From: Salvator merianae
Taxonomy: Eukaryota > Chordata > Lepidosauria > Squamata > Teiidae
Direction: 5' to 3'
Length of the DNA: 64,000 nt
Assembly (NCBI GenBank): GCA_003586115.2
Contig: QVOM02000034.1
Coordinates: forward strand, 114,653,571 to 114,717,570
Numbering within the stretch: position 1 is the stretch's first letter; each line of letters opens with the position of its first letter. Below the pieces are notes generated by a model. The model saw nothing but the letters and a program-made list of their open reading frames with translations. It made no database searches and was not told where the DNA came from. Shown here in pieces: positions 19,641 through 32,454 of the stretch. The position numbers and the translations under genes were made by a program.

Positions 19641-22572
19641 GGGCTGTTTCATCCACACCGGAATCACTGGGAGGATCACAGTCTCCATTTCAGAAGGCCT
19701 AGTAGGTTGAGAAAATGGGCTTATTGTTTTTTGTAGAACTGTGCAATTAGTGGCAGCAGCTTAACTGGAAGATGGGAACCAAAAAGGTAAGGAGACTGAA
19801 GGCACAATGGGGGATGACACATGCAGGGGGAAACAAAGAGGGAAACCAGGAATGTTGCATCTGTAAGGAAGCAATGGAGGAGGCCAGAAGTGTGACGGGG
19901 AGGTCAATGAACCCATTGCCTATTTCTGAAGAGCCAGTCTTGTTTGTAGAACCAAGATGGTGGTTTGAGGTTATTTACAAATGGATCTGTTCCTGGACAC
20001 ACTTTGGTTCAGTGTGAACCAAACCACAAAAATATGCTCGTGCATATCCTAGCCACCTGGTGAAAATGGCCCCCAGTAAATCATACACACACACACACAT
20101 GCCTTCACTACTCATGGTGGCAGCAGGTGTGATTCAGGGCATGATCCACTTTCAGTGTGTGCTTTTCATGCTCTGCACCCAAGACACATCAAAGGGTAAA
20201 TGTTGTACCTTGAGATGTTCTGCATGTGTGATGGGGTCCATTTGCCTAACAGGTCCCAGGAGTGCTCTACGAGTACCCACATTGTGTGCCCACATTGTGG
20301 ATTCATCTAAAGTTAGTCAATGATATTGGAAATGCACTCTGCATCTGCTCTGCAGGAAATCTATTATTCTTAGCACTGAAAACCAAGGCTAAGGTTAAAC
20401 CCTAGAAAGACTTGCCACAAACTTAATACGGAGGATGAAGATGTGGGGATTGTACAAGAAGAAAACTGAAACGGGGATATGATAATTTTCCTTGCTATGG
20501 TGAAGACATAGATGTGCAACGAAGGAGGCTGTAAATCAAGGCACTCAATTGGGGCCCTGCAATATCCCTGAATTACAATTCCAACTGGCATGGAATGATG
20601 GAAGGTGTAGTTCAGGAACATCTGGGAGACTGAAGTTGTAGAGACTTAGGCAGTTTCATATGGTCTGTTGGATACCATTAGCTGGACTGGAGAACACTGA
20701 CTCTGCATGGGAAAGGCCACATGGGCCTTTTATAGGAAGCACACCAATAGAATGCCACTTGAAAATGATCAGCCAAACATAGGGCATTCCAGCCACTGCC
20801 ATATAGATGCTGGAGTGGATCACACAGTGTGCGAACCTTGGTGCCATTTTTCCAGACTCTGGAAACAACCTACTTCCAGGGTTGCTTCCAGTGCATCAAC
20901 ATATCCCCCCTGGCCTACCACTTCAAAGTTCAGGAAGTTTTTGTTCCCCAACCTCCAAAGGTAGCACAGGACAGGAAACAGTCTTGCTCTGCAATGCCTC
21001 TTCCATTTCTGACCCAAATTGCTTGGTTCAGACCGGGAATGTTCTCTGCATTGTGTGCCAAGATACATGACACAGAAGTTATCTAAGAAGCTAGTTGCTT
21101 TTTCTCTTTGTTATCAAACCACCTTTAACAAAGACTAACAGCAACCATCAGAGTTCCTCTGAGGCAGAAGACCTGTGCTGAACCACGTAGTGTTTGGAAC
21201 CAAGTTGAGAATAAGTTGTGTTTCTCCTTTAGATTGCTGCAGTTTGATAATACTGAACTGAAGAGTGCTATAGTCTCACACTCTTTCCATATCAGATCTT
21301 GTCAAGACATTAGAAAAGAGTCAGTTATATCAACTGAATCCAACTTTAACATAAACTCCGTGTCACGTACTTGTAGCTGCTGCCTGGATTCCTTCATTAC
21401 TGTACTGCTGAACCTCCTGTAAAGGGAATGTGGGAGCTCTCTGGTCCAGGACTAATGCTTGTGTTGGCAGCTTAGACCAAAATCAGTCTTCTGGAATATA
21501 ATCTATATTGGGCAAAGTATTACCAGGCATAAGAGAAAAACTGAAACCCTCTTTAAGCATCATTTGCAACCCAGATAAACAGAAATACTCAGCTGGTGCT
21601 GCGCTGTGAGAAATTTTGCTCTAATCACAAAAACAAAGAAAGAAAAGAAAAGAGCTATTTAAAAAGAAAGTGCTTAGGAAGGAAGCTGAATCGATTCTGA
21701 AGCTTGGGTCAATAGTGCCTAAAGGTTAAATGAGAATATGGATTATATGTCTATTTTACAATAAGGACATGCAAAGAATAATTTTTATCAAAGATGTATC
21801 CTGAAGAACAGTTTCATGATTTTTTAGAAAAATAATGGGACACTGTATATTCACATATCCTAAGAGGGTTCTAGATTTGAGGGGCAAGCATTGTTAGATA
21901 ACATGTTGTCCTCCAGATAGCTTTATATTGTGCTGCCCATAGCCTTATCAGATGGTCAGAGGCAAGAAATTATGTTAGCTGTAGTCTAACCTCCTCTGAA
22001 AGGTCAGTCACTCCTACTTTATCAAATTAAACAAAACATATTGTATTTTATTGGATAGGATTAAATTATATGGATTAGATTATATCTTTATAGATATGTA
22101 AGTTATAGCAAGATACATTACAAGATACTGTTTTGCTTAAAAAAGAATAAAAAATGTTGATAACCATGAGTAAGTCTGCCTACAGATTTGCCAAAATCAG
22201 CCAACTAATTAGTCACATTTAAGGCTTTTTCTATGGCTAGGATAATTAGTTTGGCAATTACTGGCCAGGCTGCCTGCTGCTGCAGGTAGGTGTCAGAATG
22301 TCATCATCTTCAGTATCTCTTGCATTGTTCACAAATTCAGCAAGAATACACAGAGGGTCTTCTGTGGAAGTCACTTCAGCATGGTGTTCTGACCCAGCTA
22401 GCACATGTACCAACTCCCAGGCTGGCTGGGGGAAGAATCATCTGCTCTCCCAGAGTCCTATGCACCTGGACATTTGCTCACTGTGGCCCTGGGTAACTGA
22501 GGCAGAGAGCATGAAATGCCATGTGAATGCATACTTAATTGGCTTATAGAAGGTTAGCAGTAAACAATGGAA
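19641..22572. other. Unannotated stretch
   Basis: Frames under 90 codons only. TATGCTCGTGCATATCCTA at 20032-20050 looks like the right end of a MITE with TAGGATATGCACGA ends (compare 37843), but no left partner is clear. A short CA run lies at 20083-20099. Nothing else recognised. Confidence 0.4.
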
Positions 22573-22885
22573 GCTGCCTCCAAATGCAAGGTAAAACTTG
22601 TGATCCTCTTAGGGCTTCATTGGGAATGCCAGATATATATGAGGCATTCCCAATGTAGTGCCAATTGCAGCAAGCAAAAAGCATTTCACAATGCTGTTAC
22701 AGGAAATCCAGCAATGACACAGGGCTTCCCATAATAGCCCTGCTTACCTATGCATCTGGTGAGCAGCATACATGTCTGGCCCAAGAAAGACTACTGGAAG
22801 TCAAGCAAGCATGCAAAACACAACAAAAGAAAGGGAGCAGGAAGTTGGCTGACTTCTGGCAGTCTCTAATGGATCAATCATGAAT
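22573..22885. repeat. Hairpin-rich dispersed repeat, copy 2
   Basis: It begins with GCCTCCAAATGCAAGGTAAA and ACTTGTGATCCTCTTAGG, matching 12936 onward. The hairpin CATTGGGAAT/ATTCCCAATG (22619-22656) and the TACAGGAAAT block follow in the same order as copy 1. The right end is unclear. Confidence 0.6.
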
Positions 22886-23194
22886 GCTGATCACCAGATA
22901 CACAAGTAAGCATAGTTCTGCTACCCACATCTGGGTAGAAAGCTGTTAGAAAGTGGTGGTGGTGATACTAATATAGCCCATATATCCACATTCCATCTCA
23001 GGTGCATCCACATGTCATCTGAGGCAGAATTTGGTAGCATCAGCTGTCCTCTAAAGTGCCCAGCACATTTTCTAGGCACCAAGTCATGAGGGCATGGAAA
23101 AAGAAAACAGTAATACCACACAGGAAGCAAAGGGGACCTCAGGAAGCTAAGGTTTCTTCCCGGTCTTTTAAGAAGAAAAAAGTCAAAGGACCAT
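22886..23194. other. Unannotated stretch
   Basis: About 300 bases with no recognisable gene, terminal repeat or LINE motif. Confidence 0.35.
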
Positions 23195-23629
23195 GGGCAT
23201 TTTTGTACTAACTATGCAGCACGGACACAGCGTGGCCCTAGTTATGTACCTGAAGCAGGCTACTGGCATTTGTGGTGCAAATGCCGATAGCAGTTCCCAA
23301 TCCTGACCATGACAGTGGCTGGGAAACATATGGCCACTGCTATAGTGATTCGCAGGGCTGCACAGTGCACAGGCATGCACAAGCAGAATTGTGCAATCAT
23401 GTGGTTATGGTCAGTTGATCACACGGACCTGGTCACTGTGCCACCAAGTAAGTGTGATCAAACCATACTGGGCAGTGACTATCACCTCCTAGTAAGGCTG
23501 TGGAGTACAAAGTAGTGCTCCACAGCTTGGAACAATCAGGAGCAGTGTTATGCTGCTCCTGGCTGCTCGGGCCTCAGCCTAGTGCAGATGCACTTGATGC
23601 TTGCTAGCACAAAGTGTGAAAAGACCCCT
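23195..23629. mobile_element. TIR element family A, copy
   Basis: The left end GGGCATTTTTGTACTAACTA and right end TTGCTAGCACAAAGTGTG-AAAAGACCCC are degenerate inverted repeats. The interior has the family core: CCTGACCATGACAGTGGCTG-GGAA paired with GGCCACTGCTATAGTG, and CTCCACAGCTTGGAACAATC near the right end. No coding sequence. Confidence 0.6.
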
Positions 23630-23968
23630 ATGGCTGGCCTTTTAAAAAACTGAAACTCTTTTCAGCCTAAGTACTTTGCTTTAAACTTTGCTCAATATTT
23701 TCCTCTGTGCTGAAATCTCCTGGTCATAAAATCAGAACTGGCAGTCTGATTCATGAGAGAAATGGCCAGTAGTAGAAAAGTATTCAGGTTGCACTCTGTT
23801 TAACAGTTCCTTTGGGGAAAAAATACTGTCTTGGGTAAATTTCCAAAGTACAATCAAGTTGGGTTGCCCTGTTAATTGTGATAAAGTTGAAGAAATTATT
23901 TAAGAGAGACAGTGTGCCCTCACAGAATGAGGTAAACAAAACACAACTGTAAAAGGTTGTACAGTCAA
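23630..23968. other. Unannotated spacer
   Basis: No recognisable gene or repeat. Confidence 0.4.
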
Positions 23969-24113
23969 GGCTCTGTTCATGCTTCAGTGCTAGTGAGTGT
24001 CTGGTTCTGGGCTGTTGCAGCCCCCTACTGCAGATGGTCAAGGCACCACAGGGTCTGTTCCAGCTTAGAATGGTAGGATTCTACCTTTCTAAACTGGAAA
24101 GTGTGAACAGGCT
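23969..24113. mobile_element. TIR element family A, short deleted copy
   Basis: Ends GCTCTGTTCATGCTTCAGTG and AAAGTGTGAACAGGCTC are inverted repeats. Only about 145 bp remain, with the family blocks TGGGCTGTTGCAGCC and GTTCCAGCTTAGAATGGTAG. Confidence 0.65.
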
Positions 24114-24119
24114 CTCAGA

Positions 24120-24420
24120 AGTCTGGAATTATTTAGATTCCAATCTGGCTTCAGACCTGTCTGATGGGTGACCTTTGTCAAGAGAGGAATAGTCCCTTTT
24201 GGTTCCTCTTGATATCTTCATGACTGTCCATACAACAACCATGGGATTCTGCTGAAAACACTTCAGAGACAGAGGACTGAAGACATTGTATTACACTAGT
24301 CCCAGTGCTATCTCCATGGCAGACTCCAGAATTTAGCGATGGGGGACTTCCAATCGTCATAATCGGAGCTCACATATAGGGTTCTCCAGGGATGCTCTTT
24401 CAAATCTATGGCAGGACCTG
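24120..24420 (+). pseudogene. Old L2 reverse transcriptase fragment
   Basis: Nucleotide similarity to the L2 reverse transcriptase at 60715-61030 is clear in several blocks, in order: CCAATCTGGCTTCAGACC, GGTTCCTCTTGATATCTTCA, TTCTGCTGAAAACACTTCAG, CAGTGCTATCTCCATGGC and AGGGTTCTCCAGGGATGCTC. The last corresponds to the GVPQG motif. No frame is intact. Confidence 0.65.
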
Positions 24421-27400
24421 CACAGCACCTTTGTGGCATCTTGAATTTACAGTGGGGACACTCTCATCATTCATTCAGTTCAGATGAAGAGCACGGCATC
24501 CGCATGGATGCCACTCTCTTCCTAACCATGCTGCAGTAAGCACCTGTATTGCAGAACTGATTGAAGATCTCTGAGAGCTCTTCAAACAGCTCTTGTCTCA
24601 CTTCGGCAGCCCTTCTACAGCCACCACCACTCAAGGGAGCTTACTGCCTCCCTGCATGGAATTTGAGTACTCCATGGCCATTCCCTGTAGTGAACTCCCC
24701 TCTTGCCATCAGATTCAAAGCTAGAAGTGCATTTCCTTGCTGTGATTTTGACAAGCAGGGGTGTCAGGCAGCATGCAGAAAGCACACTGCTCTTCTTAAT
24801 CCAGAAGGGGAAAATTGCCATGTTTATAACACGCTTCCTCTTCTTGCATGGAAACTGCCTACATGAAGCTGTGGGGGATGACCATTAGGGAATTTGGAGT
24901 AAGGTATCATTCCAATCAGACCTTTGGATCCTACAAATCCTTCCTCATTATGTTCTTTCATAGTTTTGTTTGGAGGAAGCTCTTTCAAACTGTTTTACTA
25001 TTGTTTGCTTTTAATTAATAATTTTCAATTGAGACAGTCCTACAATGCTGTTGTTGTTTTACCCTTAGAACTGCCCTTAGATCACTGGGTTAAAGCTAAA
25101 ATGTAAATGCAAGCATTAGATAAATATGCAAATCAACAATGTTTATTAGGGTCTGACAATCTAAGGAGATGGGGAAAAAGTTCTCTCAGAAGCTTTAATG
25201 ATCCCAAGATATCTGCAAAACACATACGAAGCAAAGCAGCAATAGAAACAAAAAAAGAATCAAACATCTGATGGAAATGCATGGTCAAATTCAGTTTGGG
25301 ATGCTGATCAGCTCCCACCTCCCCAGCACAGTGATGTCTGAGAAACCAGTGTCCTTCTTGGTAGACTGTCTCTGTCAAGTGTGGGAGAAAAGGCAGTTTG
25401 AAGTTGGCTGTCCATTGAAACTGGTTGGCAAGAAGCAGACGTGAGGGACTGCTCTAACAGTTGGCCTTACCTCATGAGGCTCTCTTCTGTTCCTCCCTGC
25501 TTAGCTTGTACATTTGCAAATGCATATAACAACTTCCACCTTCTCCCCACCATATGTCTCCAGTAGTCACAAAGTAGCTGATCCTGCAAAAGCTACCTTC
25601 AAACTTTGTAAGCAGTTGTTATGGAAGGAAGAAACCCTTTCAGATTAGTGTCATGTTCAAGAGATGTTAGCCTGTCCAAAAGAAAAAGTTTCAAAAACTT
25701 TCTGATACCTATTAAATAATTTTGCATTCTAGATTTCCTTTTCTCCTGCCATTTGCTCAAACTTTCTCTAATTGATCATACTGAATAAGATACTGTATTC
25801 TCTTTACCATATCTATATTTTTTGAACAGAGGAAGGTAGGAAGGTACTGAATGGTGCATGCCACAAAATGTTGCAGTTCAACATGGTAAAAAATTCACGT
25901 GAAATTATTCCTGTTGCCGCCATCCCAACATTCAGCATTTTGTGACCTTTGAAGAGAAAACTTTAGGAAGTTTGGAGGAAAGATTGCTCCCCTTATTCTC
26001 CAGTACCATCTTAAAAAAATTATACAGCTTCAAGCTTTGAGATTTTTCTTAAAACTCATATATTCACTCAAACCTTTGGCAATTAATTTTTGCCTTCTTC
26101 CACTATTATAGGGCATTCTTTTCCTTTTAAATTTGTAGGGTTTTTTTTTTTTTTTTCTAGGAGGCCGTATTGGGGTGGCACTGACTGGTGCACAGGTTCC
26201 CCACTGTAGTGTGGCCTATAGAGATGTGCTATTCACATGTGTCTGTAGTTCAGAATTCAGAGCCTCATTGTTGAGGTCTACTGTAGAACCAGAACAGGGT
26301 GCTATTTTTCCACCCTGTCCCAGTCTGTAGCTTTGTCCAATGCAGAGGAAACATTCTAGGAGGGGGAGGGCCCTGCTCTGTCGCATACTTGTGCACAGAA
26401 GGCAGACCCCTGGACCTTTCCATGGACTGCTCAAAAGACAGGTGTGGAAATGGCTTTGTTCACTTGATGCACGCAAAACCACTACACAAGCGGGCTATAG
26501 AAATTTGCACTTTCCTGAATTTTGTAATGCAGATCTCTTAATAAATATTTATGAAAAGCATATTTTAGGATAAGATGTATACAAATAAGAGTGTATATTA
26601 AGGAAAATTACATTCAAAAAGTATAGGTTTTTTTTACAAAACGTATAAAGAAAACCTTTTTTGTTTTCAGAAATATACAAACTTTTTTTTTTTTTTAATG
26701 AAAATCATATATCAAAAATGGAGTGAACCAAAATTTGATTCAGCAATATGATAAGCAGACATTAAATTAATTTTGGGAGTTTTGACCATCTCTATATTTG
26801 TAGGGTAAACTGTCCTGTGCATTCTATACAGACCTGGCTCTAACACATTATCTGTATTCAGGGGAGTGACAAGGCTCATTACCTCTAAAACAAGTTGTGG
26901 TTAACACAACAACTCCTGCTAATATGAGCTGGATGTCTGCTTGTTCACAGTGTTACTCAATGGGAACTAAGTAGGCAGCCAAGCAGGCTTTTTTTTTCTT
27001 TTCTTTAATAGTCCTAATCCATCTGTACCCTTTCAAAAATCAATATAGCAGTAAGGGCATACCTGATTTTGAGGGCTGGGGCACTGATTAGCACTGTTGG
27101 TGGAATACTGCTGCTGGATGGGCAACTTGCGTATTTTCCTGTAACAGTGGTTTACCTGCAACACTAGCTAAAGCATCCATGTTTGGTACTTTGGCTTGCC
27201 AGTGCTGCAATTTTAACTTCCCCACCTCGTGGAATGTGCTTGTTGACTAAAACGGCTAAGAAGCTGGGAAGCTCAGGAGTATAGGGCCCTTTCCGCACTG
27301 GGCCTTGGACCAGAATATTTTCAGATCTAAGGCCCACCCTTCTGCACTAATTGCAACATAGGGGAACTTCTCCCTTGGTCCTCTTGACCCATGAAGGATG

Positions 27401-29228
27401 AAGTGGTGGACCTCTTTAAAAAGGTCCATAAGCAGACCGCAGTCTGTATTATGGATTATGAAGTGTGTGCAGACAGCATGCCCTCGTAGGCCAGAATGCC
27501 ACGAAGGATGCATTCTGCTGACACACCAGGAAGCACCACTGGAAGTGCCACTTGAAGTTGATACACCGTCTAAACAGGCCCTCCTGGGAACAACAAATGC
27601 ATGTATACAGATACATAAGACAGTCTGTTAGACTGAACCTCTACTAGCCCAGAAAGAACAATAAGAAAATGAGAAGTTTTGTGCTTTTTTCCACCTGTCA
27701 CAGGCTTCTTTACTTCTGGTTTGATCATCATTACTTTATAGTTTTTCTCTTCTTACAACCTTGCCATTTGTATTCCCTGCTTCTCCCCCAGTGGTTCACT
27801 TAAGTACAAGTCAGCAGTCTACTAATTTTTCGTACTCTCAAAATGTCAGCAGGTCAGGTTAAGGTTAAACCATCTTCTCACACTTGCCTGCTTTTCTCCT
27901 GCTCCCTCTGTACTCAGAATCCTGATACCATACTAAAGAACCATGGCACTCCCTAAGCTTCTAGCAAAATAGACAAACCAAGTTAGCACTTTGCTGTTCT
28001 GAAAACTGCAATATTTGAAAGTGCACCATTTTACATATTTCCACTGAGCTACCACAAGGAGAAAAATAGATGGTACAAGGTTCAATCAGCCCTTCATGGT
28101 CTTTGGGGACATGAATCAGAGTTTCTGCTGCAGAAAGCCATAGGTTACTAGTGTTTTTTGCTTTCTTTCTCCATCACTGTTCCCTACAAACCAAATTGCT
28201 CCTGCGTAGGATGACCCCTCTGCCCTTAGTGGAAAAGGTACAGCTATTCAGCCAGTTTTCAGTCACAGCAGAGGGAATCTAGGGAATTTCTCCCAGATCC
28301 ACAGTGTTTTCAATTTCTCCTGTAGAAATGGTGGTTTCATCCTGTCACAAATACCTAAGGTATAAATAAATATGACAAACAAAAACCAAAACGTGAACTG
28401 CATGATAATATGAATGTGAACAGTATATTTCAGATTTCTGAAGGTGTGTGGCCAGATGGTCCTTAAATCTCAAGTCACTCAAAATGTTGGTTCCTTACAT
28501 AAGGCAAAAGATATGGTTGTTCTAAGATGTGACATAATTGTAGTTGTCAAGAAGAAGGAGAAGAAGAAGGAGAAGCAGCACCAGCAGCTGCTGCTGCTGC
28601 TGCTGCTAGCCATGACTCTATTACATCGCAAAGTTGTCTTTTTGCAGAGTTTTCTTTGTTCCTCAACCAAAGCATCTAGGGGGGGATGCTAGCACTTGGG
28701 GAGGGGGGGGGTAGAAAAGTTGCCTTAATATCAGCATTGAAGGACAACTCTCAGGTAACTACCTTGCCCCCTGTTGCAGCCCAGAGCTTCACTGCAACTT
28801 ACTGAAACAGGCTATAGCAACTCAAAGAGCTGCTGTGCATGCACACACACACGCTTGCATGCACGCACACACACAGAGAGAGTGACTGAAATAGAAATAC
28901 AGCCTGGTCTGGCAACAATAGAGCTGGGAACTCGAATTGGCCAGCCATGACCAGGCCATGCCAAGGCCACATTAGAAGAGGCACCTCCCCAAGGCATCTG
29001 CAGTTGGTTCTGTGGAGCCACAGCTGGTGAACCCAGAGGTCAGAGAATTTTTTTTAAAAAAAATGTTTGGAACAATCATAGAACAGTGAATTCTAAGATT
29101 GTTATTGGTTGCTGACCCAGAAGTCATAAAATTAAAAAACAAGTTTGGAAAAACCATAAAACAGCAAATTCTAAGATTGTTAGTGGTTGCTGTGAAATAG
29201 TGTGTTATCCATTCCTAAACCTACTCAG
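24421..29228. other. Long unannotated stretch
   Basis: No coding motif found over 4.8 kb. Poly-T runs lie at 26141-26157 and 26682-26696. TAGGGCCCTTTCCGCACTGG at 27284 is a lone end of the GGCCC-TTTCTGCAC type without a clear partner. A GAA/GCT-rich simple repeat (28549-28606) and a CA repeat (28840-28880) are the other structured pieces. Confidence 0.4.
28549..28606. repeat. Purine and CTG simple repeat
   Basis: AAGAAGGAG units run into CAGCAGCTG and then CTG units. The short frames across it are low-complexity artefacts. Confidence 0.85.
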
Positions 29229-29697
29229 GACCTGTTCATACTTTCCATTGTAGAGCAGGATAATTATACTGTTCTACAGTGGAACAGACCTCGCAGCATG
29301 GAGACCATCTGCACTGCGAGAACTTAGAACAGGCCAGCACCATGATACTAGCATCCACTGTGCGAATGCTGGCATCCTGCTGGCATCGCGCACCAGGATA
29401 GTGGTCAGGAAGCTTCCAACTTCTGCCATGGTGACCGGAAACACCACACAATGGTGCAGGCACAGGCACAGCCATGTGATGGTGCAGGCACAGCCATGCT
29501 GTGTCACACTGCACAGCTGTGCGGGCGCACCCAGATGCAGGTGTGAACACACTGTGCCGGGAACAGTCTATCTGTGGAGCAGGTAGGCATTGGGAGCAGC
29601 TATAATCTGCTCCTGTTTGCCAGGACCTCCGTGAATTGCAGAAGCACTTGACAGTGAGAGTCCCTGATGCTCACTAGAGTCAAGTGTGAAAAGGCCC
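29229..29697. mobile_element. TIR element family A, copy
   Basis: Left end GGACCTGTTCATACTTTCC and right end TCAAGTGTGAAAAGGCCC are inverted repeats. Interior: GTAGAGCAGGATAATTATAC, GAACAGACCTCGCAG, TTCTGCCATGGTGACCGG, then the right-hand blocks shared with 42617-43037 (GCTATAATCTGCTCC, GATGCTCACTAG). Confidence 0.75.
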
Positions 29698-29848
29698 TCA
29701 GACTAGTTCACGCTTCTTTATCCCCTCTTAAAGCAAGTATGTCAACTATGCACTTTTAGTGCAAAACTTGTATTTAATTTGTAAAATATGTAATTTTCTT
29801 TTTAAACATGCATTTACTTTAAATCACATTATAAGTCTTTTTCCTCTT

Positions 29849-30550
29849 AGGCTGTGGTCACACCTCACATTTTCTGGGGATGAAGGACGGTTTCACTCCT
29901 CGGAAACCAGACACTAAATTGCATTTCTGGTTTTTCCAAGCAGTTTCCTGCCTGGAAGGGGATTATCCTAAATTCGGATAATCCCAACTCTGAGTCCATT
30001 TCAGTAAGAAATGGACCCAGCCAGGCCACTTCCTGTCCCCCTCCCAATTCTCCCCGAGGCCATGGCTGCCCCCTGCCACCCCTCCCAAATCCCCCACCAC
30101 TTCCCACTGCCCCCCCACCGCCCAAAATTTGCTGCTGTCTGTGGGGAGGGTGAGCAGGAAGCATTTGCAGCCACAATCATGGCAGCAACTGACGGAAGGA
30201 ATGGGGAAGCTTCAGAGGGATAGCAGGAAGTGGTGGGAGGCCTGGGGGGTTAGCGAGGCTTCCACCATACCCCCACCACTTCCAACTACCGCTCTGAAGC
30301 TCCCCTATCCCCCCCCCATCAGCTGTCTCTTGTGAGGGATGGGGGTGGGAAGCAGTTGCAGCCACGATTGGAATTGCCATTAGATCTGGCTCTGGTGATG
30401 CTGCACAAGACCTGCATTAGTGTCTAGATGTGGTGGTCTCATATTGCAGACTAGGGGCACACAATGCAGACGATGTCTGCGCTGCGTGGTTCATACCACT
30501 GTGGAATGTTCACAGTCACACATTCCATGTTGGTAAGTGCAAAAACACCC
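29849..30550. mobile_element. Probable composite TIR element with long inner hairpin
   Basis: The left end TAGGCTGTGGTCACACC resembles other lone ends (33420, 52466). The right end CATGTTGGTAAGTGCAAAAA-CACCC is family A, preceded by GCAGACGATGTCTGCGCTGC as in 40980 and 43575. The GC-rich interior folds: 30178-30255 (GGGGAAGCTTCAGAGGGA, GGAAGTGGTGGGAGG) pairs with 30258-30328 (CCACCACTTCC, CTCTGAAGCTCCCC). Whether this is one element or two is not settled. Confidence 0.55.
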
Positions 30551-31889
30551 AAACTGTCTAGCTGTAATGGTTACTGTTGCTCCTTCAGTTACTAGGCCCC
30601 TAGGAAACAGCTAGGCATGCCCAGTACTACTGATGCCTCTGATCTGATTCTGAACAGAAATAAGATGACTTTTATGCTGTACAATTCTTTATTTAACCTA
30701 CAAATCAAAATGTTCAAAAGAAGCAACAGAACACTAAGGGGAATGATACTCATTCTCATAAAGATAGAAATCAGCATTTTGTCAGCAATAGATACCTAGT
30801 ACCATATGAGTGTAAAATCTATCAGTATAATTTTTGCTGACAATTTCTTACATTCATTTGAACACTCTGTCAGGTTCTATCAGCAAAGTCTTTAAATTAG
30901 TGGAAAGAGTAGAAAGCATTTGTAATGATGATGAGTTAGGATTTCACTGTCAATAAGCCGGCAATAATAAACATGAAAGAAATTACTTTCACATTGTTTT
31001 TATGCTTTCAAATTATTTAAAACGCTAAATGGCATTACAAATTTTCTACTATAACTGCCAACTGTTATGTTTTCTTCTTTCCATCATATTCACTCTTTTT
31101 TAAAAAAAAGTGGGAGGGGGAGGGAGAAGGAGAGAGGGGAAAAGAAAGAAAATAGAACTTCAAAGAAATACGTTTGAGAGAAAAGTGTTATAAACTGTTG
31201 GAATTTTAAAAATCTGTAAGATGTTTAGATCATGACTGAACTTTGCTTTTTCCTCCAATGTCATCCAGCATATCAATGTCCTAATCATAAAGGTAAGAAG
31301 TCAAATTGCACTGCACTGATGGTACTGAAGCTTTATACTGAGTATTTATACTTTCTTTTTATTTTCATTCATTTAATTTGCTTCCTATAATTCTTACCCA
31401 ATCTTCCTTCTAAGGTCCCATAGTTACAAAAACAAGAAAAGAAAATCTTTAAAAAAAAAAACATTTAAAAAAAGCATAGCAAATTCCTTTCCCTGTTAGT
31501 GATATGGCCATTTTGGTTAGGCAGACAAGACAGTATCAGAATCCCCCAAGCAATGCAGCAGAATGTAACAACATGCTAAGTTAAGTTGCGTATGAAGTCA
31601 ATGAGATGAAGGCAACAATTCATACCAATTGGCTGAACACTATAGATGCTGAAAAATGGAAGCAAGAAATGGCATCCAAATGGCACATGGGTAGTTGGGG
31701 GGGGGCAGGCATGGCACACCAATTGAGAGGGTGTTGGGTAGCTGTGACCTTATTTAGCCTAGGGATAGACCAGACCAAAACTTAGCTTTTCTTTGGACTA
31801 TCCAAATTCTGATCACTTTTCGAAGATGCCTCTAGAGGCATCTTGCCTGTCTCTCCAACCTGGAGGCAGTACCTGGGCATCCTTTCTAG
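30551..31889. other. AT-rich unannotated stretch
   Basis: Many stops in all frames, a few A/T homopolymers and a GGAGGG-rich purine patch near 31110-31140. Nothing recognised. Confidence 0.4.
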
Positions 31890-32050
31890 AAGCCTTTGGT
31901 ATACCTGACCTCCATGGATTTATCTAACCCTTTCTTAAATCTATCCAAGCTGATTACCATCACCACTTTTTCTGGTAGTAAATTCCTCTGGATAAAAAAA
32001 TACTTTGCCTTTGCAATCCTAACTCTCCTGCCCATCAGTCACATTATGGC
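31890..32050 (-). pseudogene. CR1-type LINE ORF2 C-terminal fragment
   Basis: On the minus strand KAKYFFIQRNLLPEKVVMV and then ISLDRFKKGLDKSME are readable without a stop. This is the conserved C-terminal block after the reverse transcriptase in CR1/L3-type LINEs (kyFFtxRvxxxWNxLPxxvV... FKxxLDk). The tryptophan region is degraded. It is a short old fragment. Confidence 0.7.
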
Positions 32051-32403
32051 TGACAAAGGATCAGCCAGAAAGGAGGGGCATTGGCACAGCCCTTTTCCAG
32101 ATGCAGCTGCCTCCTGCCCAAGGGCTGAAAAGGGTGGTTTCCATGAGCATGGGATAAAGCATTCTGAAGACACCCATGATCGCCAATTAGGCATAAGGAT
32201 GCCTGTCATATCTCTCATTCATGCTGAATCTAAACCTGGTCTGCTGCTTTCTGACAAAGGTCAATTTATTCTAGGCATCTTCTTTTGAAAGAAATAAAAT
32301 CAGGAGGTCTTCTGAGCAGAGAGGAAATATTGGTAACTAAATCAACTGGTCCACTAGAGGAGGCAAGGATGACTAAATAAAATCCCCTTTGCTCAACACA
32401 GCA

Positions 32404-32405
32404 AT

Positions 32406-32452
<47 letters not shown>

Positions 32453-32454
32453 TA
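32404..32454. repeat. ATTT microsatellite
   Basis: About 12 perfect ATTT units. It may be the decayed tail of a minus-strand retroposon, but no body is recognisable. Confidence 0.9.

Noticed and set aside
31896..32288. 130-codon plus-strand frame
   Set aside because: It is the antisense of a CR1-type LINE C-terminal fragment.
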